From positions 1-52,678 of IMG/VR virus record IMGVR_UViG_3300034068_000495: a stretch of 52,678 nucleotides of DNA; one strand, given 5' to 3'. Every line of letters begins with the position of its first letter. The stretch's first letter is position 1. A program made the position numbers and the translations under genes. Below are positions 48,706 through 52,678 of the stretch, in pieces. Origin of the DNA: a virus. The notes below the pieces were generated by a model. It saw only the letters and a program-made list of their open reading frames with translations, had not been told where the DNA came from and searched no databases.

Positions 48706-49143
48706 ATGACGACCACCCTCACCGCCGCCCGCCCGTGGATCGCAGAGCGCACCGCCGAGATCAACGCCGCCGCCGACGCCATCACCGCCCTGAACATCGG
48801 CGACGGTGTCAGCGTCTCGGTCTGGACCGACGTGGACGCCTACACCGTCGTCAAGAAGACCGCGACGACGATCACGCTCCGCGCCGACACCGCCACGCTC
48901 CTCAACCGCGACGAGCTGCGCTTCATCCCCGGCGGCTTCGCTGCCCACTGCGACAACCAAGCCGACCAGCGTTACTCGTACGCGGCCAACCCCAACGGCC
49001 GCGAGATCAAGATCAGCCTGCGCCGCTGGGCCGACGAGGACGGCGCCGAGCGCCGCAAGTGGAAGAGCGCCGGCACCAAGACCTTCGAGCAGGGCGGCAA
49101 CGCCTACGCCGGCCGCCGCGCCTTCCACGACTTCAACTTCTGA
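48706..49143 (+). CDS. Unknown protein (145 aa) behind leader copy 3
   Basis: GGAGACACCGAC directly precedes the ATG at 48706; an in-frame extension to 48490 would cross the control region and is rejected. The product starts MTTTLTAARPWIAERTAEIN, has a beta-rich core (GDGVSVSVWTDVDAYTVVKK, TTITLRADTATLLNRDELRF) and a basic C-terminal half (EIKISLRRWADEDGAERRKW). It may be a small beta-barrel DNA- or RNA-binding protein. As the first gene of the right-hand operon under the shared leader, it is expected to be early. Confidence 0.7.
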   Translation: MTTTLTAARPWIAERTAEINAAADAITALNIGDGVSVSVWTDVDAYTVVKKTATTITLRADTATLLNRDELRFIPGGFAAHCDNQADQRYSYAANPNGREIKISLRRWADEDGAERRKWKSAGTKTFEQGGNAYAGRRAFHDFNF

Positions 49144-49201
49144 CACCGCCAACCCGGGGGCACACCACCCCCGGGCCAACCCCCACACAGGAGACACCAC
49201 C

Positions 49202-49435
49202 ATGCGCTTCGGAGACATCACCATCAACAGCGACCGCTTCGGCACCACGCTCACGCACCACGCCGAGCGCCGCAGCCTCTACTTCCAGCCGGGAGACGAG
49301 GCGGGCGACCTGCACGACGCGCTGGAGGCCACTGAGGCCGCGCTGGAGGCCAGCGGCGTCACCTACACCTACGCCGACGTCCTCGCGGCCGTGTGGGACG
49401 ACTACAGGGACGCAGGACAGGAGGTTGAGGCATGA
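49202..49435 (+). CDS. Small acidic unknown protein (77 aa)
   Basis: GGAGACACCACC precedes the ATG. The product reads MRFGDITINSDRFGTTLTHH, YFQPGDEAGDLHDALEATEA, and YADVLAAVWDDYRDAGQEVE. The stop overlaps the ATG of the XRE/sigma gene (ATGA), so the two are translationally coupled; it could be a partner or antagonist of that regulator. Confidence 0.62.
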   Translation: MRFGDITINSDRFGTTLTHHAERRSLYFQPGDEAGDLHDALEATEAALEASGVTYTYADVLAAVWDDYRDAGQEVEA

Positions 49436-49980
49436 GCGACTACCGCATCAAGATCTCGATCAGCAACGGCCGCATCCTCCGGCTGATGGACGATGCGGGC
49501 ATCGAGACGCAGACCGAGTTGGCCCGCCGCGCGGGCATGGGGGTGGTAGCCGTCAACGCCATCGTCAAGATGCGCGACCTGCCGAAGCTGCAGAACGGCG
49601 ACTGGCGTGACGCGGTGCAGCGCATCGCGGCAGTGCTAGGCGTGGCCCCCGAGGAGATGTTCACCGACACGCAGGCCAACGGCACCCTCGAAAAGAGCAC
49701 CTTCGAGACCGGCCTGACCGAGGCGCAGATGGGCAGCCTGTGTGGCCCCGACGCCGTCACGCAGCTCGAGGAACAGGACATGGTGGCCCACCTCATGATG
49801 GAACTGCCAGACCGCGAACGGCGTGTGATCACGGCGCGCATGGAGGGCGACACGCTTGCGGAGGTCGGGCTGAAGATAGGCACCCAAGCGGAGCGCGTGC
49901 GCCAGCTCGAGGCGAGGGCGATCCGCCACATGCGGAGGCAGGCGCACCGCCTCAACATCCGCGCCGATGACGCTTTCTAG
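49432..49980 (+). CDS. XRE-type HTH fused to sigma-70 region 4-like domain (182 aa)
   Basis: Residues about 8-77 form a Cro/C1-type HTH domain (GRILRLMDDAGIETQTELAR, RAGMGVVAVNAIVKMRD, then VQRIAAVLGVAPEEMF). Residues about 123-172 match sigma-70 region 4: ELPDRERRVITARMEGDTLA, EVGLKIGTQAERVRQLEARA, IRHMRR. No region 2 (-10 recognition, core binding) is present. The XRE half could bind an operator and the region 4 half could touch a -35 element or the RNA polymerase beta flap, so it may be a phage transcription activator or appropriator. The role is inferred; both domain matches are seen directly. Confidence 0.82.
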   Translation: MSDYRIKISISNGRILRLMDDAGIETQTELARRAGMGVVAVNAIVKMRDLPKLQNGDWRDAVQRIAAVLGVAPEEMFTDTQANGTLEKSTFETGLTEAQMGSLCGPDAVTQLEEQDMVAHLMMELPDRERRVITARMEGDTLAEVGLKIGTQAERVRQLEARAIRHMRRQAHRLNIRADDAF

Positions 49981-50007
49981 GCAATTACGCCAACAGGAGA
50001 CACCGAC

Positions 50008-50424
50008 ATGATCAGCAAGAAGATAACCACCCTCGTGGAGCAGGCGACCGACGACCGGGTGCTGTACCACCTGCGCCGCGCCCTCAGCGCCGCCCTCCAG
50101 TCGGAGGAGGTGAAGCCGATACCGACCAACATCGAGCTGGCAGACCGCAACTGGTCCATCTGGCGCGACCACTATGTCAACAACGTCAACAAGGCTGATC
50201 TGGCCCGGCAGCACGACATCACGAAGAGCCGCATAACTGGCATACTGGGCAAACAGATGCGCCGCGTCGTGTACGTGATAGGCTGGGATCGCGGGCACTA
50301 TGGCAGGCCGATGCGAGAGGCACTGCTGGGCGTCGAGGTCGTCTGGCGGGCGGGCGAGCCTGACTATTTGCGCATGCCAGACGGCCGCGAGGTCCTGTTC
50401 AACGGCATGCCCTACGACCGATAA
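50008..50424 (+). CDS. Mor-like HTH transcription factor candidate (138 aa)
   Basis: GGAGACACCGAC precedes the ATG. The N-terminal half is helical and the middle carries NWSIWRDHYVNNVNKADLAR, QHDITKSRITGILGKQMRRV, a helix-turn-helix like that of Mor/C-type phage activators. The C-terminal part is a short beta segment (VVWRAGEPDYLRMPDGREVL). It follows the XRE/sigma gene, so the two may act in the same regulatory circuit. Confidence 0.68.
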   Translation: MISKKITTLVEQATDDRVLYHLRRALSAALQSEEVKPIPTNIELADRNWSIWRDHYVNNVNKADLARQHDITKSRITGILGKQMRRVVYVIGWDRGHYGRPMREALLGVEVVWRAGEPDYLRMPDGREVLFNGMPYDR

Positions 50425-50432
50425 ATTAGCTG

Positions 50433-50475
50433 TTGCAACCTGTGATTGCATGTGCGAGAAAGGCTCATCAGCAAC
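50433..50475 (+). promoter_or_regulatory. Repeated 43-base leader element, copy 4
   Basis: TTGCAA, 7 bases, TTGCATGTGCGAGAAAGG, then CTCATCAGCAAC, 15 bases before the ATG at 50491. GATAAATTAG lies just upstream. It begins eight bases after the stop of the Mor-like gene, so it separates two transcription or translation units. Confidence 0.78.
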
Positions 50476-50490
50476 CAAGGAGACACCGAC

Positions 50491-50715
50491 ATGACGATCA
50501 TATCGAACCCGGCCTACCTCGCCGCCGTAGACCAAGCCATGGATGTACGCGAGGCGGCGTTTGATGCGGCCAATGAGACCTACGCCGCCGATTGGCAGAG
50601 CAATCGAAGCGCCGCCATAAAGGCTCGCGTTGCCGCCTATAAGGTAGCTGACAAAACATTCGCAGCGGCCTGCGCCGCAGCCGCCGAAGCGGTTTTCTCC
50701 GCAGCCGCGAAGTAA
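50491..50715 (+). CDS. Ala-rich small protein (74 aa) behind leader copy 4
   Basis: GGAGACACCGAC precedes the ATG. The product is almost entirely helical (AMDVREAAFDAANETYAADW, FAAACAAAAEAVFSAAAK) and Ala-rich in a heptad-like rhythm. It is related in style to the Ala-rich proteins at 51500 and 51933. Function unknown. Confidence 0.65.
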   Translation: MTIISNPAYLAAVDQAMDVREAAFDAANETYAADWQSNRSAAIKARVAAYKVADKTFAAACAAAAEAVFSAAAK

Positions 50716-50729
50716 GGGACACCAACACC

Positions 50730-50996
50730 ATGACGATCACGCCCACCCTCAACGTCAACGGCACCAGCGCCGCCGACCTCATCGACCCGCGCCGCGCCGC
50801 CTTCGACCACCTGACCAAGGCCATCGACAGCCTGCGGCAGGTCACGCCGAACGGCCGCGACTATCCCGGCAACGCCGAGCGCTGCGACGCAGACCGGCGC
50901 GAGCACTTCGACCGCATCCTGACGCTCAACGCGCTCCGCGAGCAGATTTACGCCGAGGCCGTCGCCATCAACCGCAACAAGGGAGACGCAGCATGA
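50730..50996 (+). CDS. Unknown helical protein (88 aa)
   Basis: GGGACACCAACACC precedes the ATG. The product reads MTITPTLNVNGTSAADLIDP, FDHLTKAIDSLRQVTPNGRD and AERCDADRREHFDRILTLNA. The stop overlaps the next start (ATGA). Position and composition suggest an early small protein; related short proteins with the LNVNGTSAxxLI pattern occur in phages, without known function. Confidence 0.65.
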   Translation: MTITPTLNVNGTSAADLIDPRRAAFDHLTKAIDSLRQVTPNGRDYPGNAERCDADRREHFDRILTLNALREQIYAEAVAINRNKGDAA

Positions 50997-51238
50997 CCTT
51001 CACCTACCAGAGGCCATTCGGCCCGGGCATGACCCCGGCCAAGCGCGACCGCCAGAACATCCACGACGACATCTTGCAGCTCCAGCAGAAGGTGGCTCGC
51101 GACCTTGCCGAAGTGGAAGCTGCCCCAGATCGGTGGAACACCAGCAAGCTCGTGGCGCGCCGCAAGACCCTCGCAGATGCCGAGGCCCGCTTCGCCCGCT
51201 GCGAGGCCCGCATAGCCGCCGAGGGGGTCGCGGCATGA
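50993..51238 (+). CDS. Unknown coiled-coil protein (81 aa)
   Basis: It starts with an ATGA overlap. A short N-terminal part (FGPGMTPAKRDRQNIHDDIL) leads to a helix with heptad character (QLQQKVARDLAEVEAAPDRW, KTLADAEARFARCEARIAA). It is coupled to genes on both sides. Confidence 0.6.
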   Translation: MTFTYQRPFGPGMTPAKRDRQNIHDDILQLQQKVARDLAEVEAAPDRWNTSKLVARRKTLADAEARFARCEARIAAEGVAA

Positions 51239-51375
51239 CCCACCACACCCTCACAGAGCTGCTGGTGCGCCAGCAGCGCCGGCAGCGCATAGCACAGCGG
51301 CTGGCCGGCATGATGGCCTGCGCGTGGCTCCTGCTGACCGCCACGATGATCGCTGGATGGATGCTGACATGGTAG
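51235..51375 (+). CDS. Small single-span membrane protein (46 aa)
   Basis: It starts with an ATGA overlap. A basic amphipathic N-terminus (LLVRQQRRQRIAQRLAG) is followed by one hydrophobic span (MMACAWLLLTATMIAGWMLT). It may act at the host membrane; its function is unknown. Confidence 0.6.
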   Translation: MTHHTLTELLVRQQRRQRIAQRLAGMMACAWLLLTATMIAGWMLTW

Positions 51376-51488
51376 ACCCCGAGCGCCCCGGCAAGCGCCA
51401 CCTGAGCTATCGGCAGTCCATCGTCGTTATCGTGCTGGCTATCATCGTTGCGCTGGCACCGTGGCTATCCACCATCCCGTATAGATAG
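51369..51488 (+). CDS. Small single-span membrane protein (39 aa)
   Basis: The ATG lies inside the last codons of the upstream gene. The product reads MVDPERPGKRHLSYRQ and then has a hydrophobic span (SIVVIVLAIIVALAPWLSTI). Two consecutive tiny membrane proteins in the early region could modify the host envelope, for example in superinfection exclusion; this is a guess from size and place. Confidence 0.58.
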   Translation: MVDPERPGKRHLSYRQSIVVIVLAIIVALAPWLSTIPYR

Positions 51489-51499
51489 GAGACTGACCT

Positions 51500-51730
51500 A
51501 TGACTGAGATTGAGAGACTGAAAGTTGCACGGGATGCCGCCAGCGCTGCCGCCGACGCCGCCCGAAACGCCGCCCTTGACGTTGCTTACGCCGCTTTCGA
51601 CGCCGCAGCCATCGCCGCCGACGCCGCATACGACGCCGCCCGAGACGCTTTCGACGCCGCCGTAGACGCCGCCAATGCCGACCGGGGCGCTGCCGCCTAC
51701 GCCGCCCGCGCCGCTTTGGTGACGCCATGA
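51500..51730 (+). CDS. Ala-rich heptad-repeat protein (76 aa)
   Basis: AGGAGACTGACCT precedes the ATG. The product starts MTEIERLKVARDAASAAADA and continues with repeats such as AAYDAARDAFDAAVDAANA, with Ala at most positions and Asp/Arg on one face, as in long solitary helices or coiled coils. Its start and Shine-Dalgarno resemble those of the gene at 51933, suggesting duplication. Confidence 0.65.
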   Translation: MTEIERLKVARDAASAAADAARNAALDVAYAAFDAAAIAADAAYDAARDAFDAAVDAANADRGAAAYAARAALVTP

Positions 51731-51936
51731 GCCGCGACTTGCGCGAGGAGGTGGCGTATGCCGTCCGCAGGAAAGCGAGCCTTTACATAAGCACGCTAGA
51801 AGGCGAGCAGATTGCAGACGCCATCCTCCCCATCATCGCTCGCGAGGTCGAAGCCGCCCTTGACGCCGTCGCCGCCTACAGCGCCGCCTATCGCGCCGCC
51901 GCTCTCGCAGCGCAAGAACAGGAGACTGACCAATGA
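51727..51936 (+). CDS. Unknown helical protein (69 aa)
   Basis: It starts with an ATGA overlap on the Ala-rich gene and ends with ATGA on the next. The product reads MSRDLREEVAYAVRRKASLY, ISTLEGEQIADAILPIIARE, then an Ala-rich C-terminus. The first half resembles short phage helical proteins with an EQIADAIL pattern; function unknown. Confidence 0.6.
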   Translation: MSRDLREEVAYAVRRKASLYISTLEGEQIADAILPIIAREVEAALDAVAAYSAAYRAAALAAQEQETDQ

Positions 51937-52214
51937 CTGAGGTAGAGAGGCTGCGAGCCGCCCACGACGCGGCTGTTGCGCGGGCTGAGGCGGCGCGAAC
52001 GGCGCTGCTGGCGACAGGTGATGCGTTGGCAGCGGCGACCAAGCGGGCAATGGAAGCCCGCGCAGAAGGCGAGCGCAGGGCAACGGCTGCGATTGTGGCG
52101 GACTTGCGGGCGATGAGTGCGCTTTATAGCACCGGGCTACCGAGCGCCTTAGCGGCCCGCTACGAAACTGGCGAACACCTCGCAGCGCAAGAGAAGGAAA
52201 CCCCCAATGAGTAA
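51933..52214 (+). CDS. Ala-rich coiled-coil protein, paralogue-like of 51500 gene (93 aa)
   Basis: CAGGAGACTGACCA precedes the ATG and the product opens MTEVERLRAAHDAAVARAEA, close to the opening of the protein at 51500. The second half (LRAMSALYSTGLPSALAARY) is different. It is helical and charged; function unknown. Confidence 0.62.
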   Translation: MTEVERLRAAHDAAVARAEAARTALLATGDALAAATKRAMEARAEGERRATAAIVADLRAMSALYSTGLPSALAARYETGEHLAAQEKETPNE

Positions 52215-52219
52215 TACCA

Positions 52220-52441
52220 ATGGCGAAACGGATAATCGACTACGAGATCGACCCGCTATTCAGGACGCCGGGGTTGCCTCGCATCCTGCAATTGCGACAG
52301 ATCAAAGCGCAGACGTATATGACCCCCGGCGAGCGCCGGGAATTGCAGAAGCTGGAACAGACACAACAGACGATGGAGTTCCTGTTCCACCGGGGAAAGC
52401 GCCGAGCCGCAAGGCGAAACGCTACCCCAGCCGAGACATGA
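52220..52441 (+). CDS. Small basic unknown protein (73 aa)
   Basis: The ATG lies six bases after the previous stop. The product reads MAKRIIDYEIDPLFRTPGLP, RILQLRQIKAQTYMTPGERR and FHRGKRRAARRNATPAET, mostly basic helices. It ends in an ATGA overlap with the next gene. A second frame is open across the same bases from 52207, so the choice of frame is not certain. Confidence 0.5.
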   Translation: MAKRIIDYEIDPLFRTPGLPRILQLRQIKAQTYMTPGERRELQKLEQTQQTMEFLFHRGKRRAARRNATPAET

Positions 52442-52678
52442 TCGCGCACGCGGCGCGCTTGGCAAAGGCGGACGAGCGCCGCCGCTTGGCAGTCGCCGAC
52501 TACGAGGGTGGCCAGCGACTGGGAGCGGTGGCACGCGCCTATGGGGTCAACCCCCGCACTATCATCGACTGGGCTGGCCGTTTCCGCCCGGTGGACGCGC
52601 CGCGCCGCCGCCCCGAGCGCAAGCCAATCGAGGTCGTGATCGACTACGACAGCGTCCACATCGCGGGTATAAACAGAG
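52438..52678 (+). CDS. HTH DNA-binding protein, cut by the window end
   Basis: The ATG at 52438 overlaps the previous stop (ATGA). The frame runs off the end of the window; it is also open upstream to an ATG at 52207. The visible part contains a homeodomain-like HTH: ERRRLAVADYEGGQRLGAVA, then RAYGVNPRTIIDWAGRFR, followed by Arg/Pro-rich sequence and IEVVIDYDSVHIAG. It is probably a small DNA-binding regulator or the N-terminal part of a larger protein. Confidence 0.68.
   Translation, partial: MIAHAARLAKADERRRLAVADYEGGQRLGAVARAYGVNPRTIIDWAGRFRPVDAPRRRPERKPIEVVIDYDSVHIAGINR

Noticed and set aside
1-52678. tRNA genes, integrase or lysogeny module
   Set aside because: No cloverleaf-like sequence, tyrosine or serine recombinase motif or attachment site was noticed by reading; a dedicated search was not possible here.

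Overview
The window is a GC-rich stretch of a double-stranded DNA tailed phage genome. It is cut inside genes at both ends, so the genome is longer than what is shown. No tape measure, tail sheath or tail tube is visible. There is a long-portal/terminase head module, two neck/adaptor-like genes, a packaged-DNA stabilisation-like protein and several large Ala/Gly-rich proteins that look like ejection (internal virion) proteins, which points to a podovirus-like, short-tailed virion. The host is most likely an alphaproteobacterium: the phage carries a DUF2312/GapR-type nucleoid protein, a family typical of that class and its phages. This is an inference; no integrase or tRNA gene was seen.

Layout. 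(1) Positions 1-9402, plus strand, early/replication region: the C-terminal part of a RepA-like hexameric ATPase, a run of small unknowns, a DUF2800 nuclease-like protein, a DUF2815-type ssDNA-binding protein, a GapR-like protein, a family A DNA polymerase with its 3'-5' exonuclease, a VRR-NUC nuclease, a small zinc-ribbon protein and an SNF2-type helicase. The genes are packed with 1-4 base stop/start overlaps. (2) Positions 9395-48223, minus strand, one uninterrupted late cluster transcribed leftward from 48223. Read in that direction it holds small terminase, large terminase, portal, GroES-like co-chaperonin, scaffold, head proteins, major capsid, a three-module fibre, DUF6321 and DUF6496 proteins, a beta-helix tailspike candidate, a repeat protein, neck adaptor, lysis cassette (membrane proteins, GH19 endolysin, overlapping Rz/Rz1), second adaptor, S74 tail fibre, Gly-rich adhesin, stabilisation protein and ejection proteins. 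(3) Positions 48224-48705, a noncoding divergent control region full of TGCAAC/GTTGCA boxes with an AT-rich stretch and inverted repeats; it is the best replication-origin or master-control candidate. (4) Positions 48706-52678, plus strand, small genes, including an XRE plus sigma-70 region 4 fusion, a Mor-like HTH protein, Ala-rich heptad proteins and single-span membrane peptides.

The most unusual combination is regulatory. An ungapped 43-base element occurs four times, each just upstream of a small plus-strand gene (starts 773, 6906, 48706, 50491). It begins with TTGCAA, the same core that is repeated at least 13 times in the divergent control region. A phage protein fusing a Cro/C1-type HTH to a sigma region 4 is encoded nearby. 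A phage-specific transcription circuit is a reasonable but untested reading.
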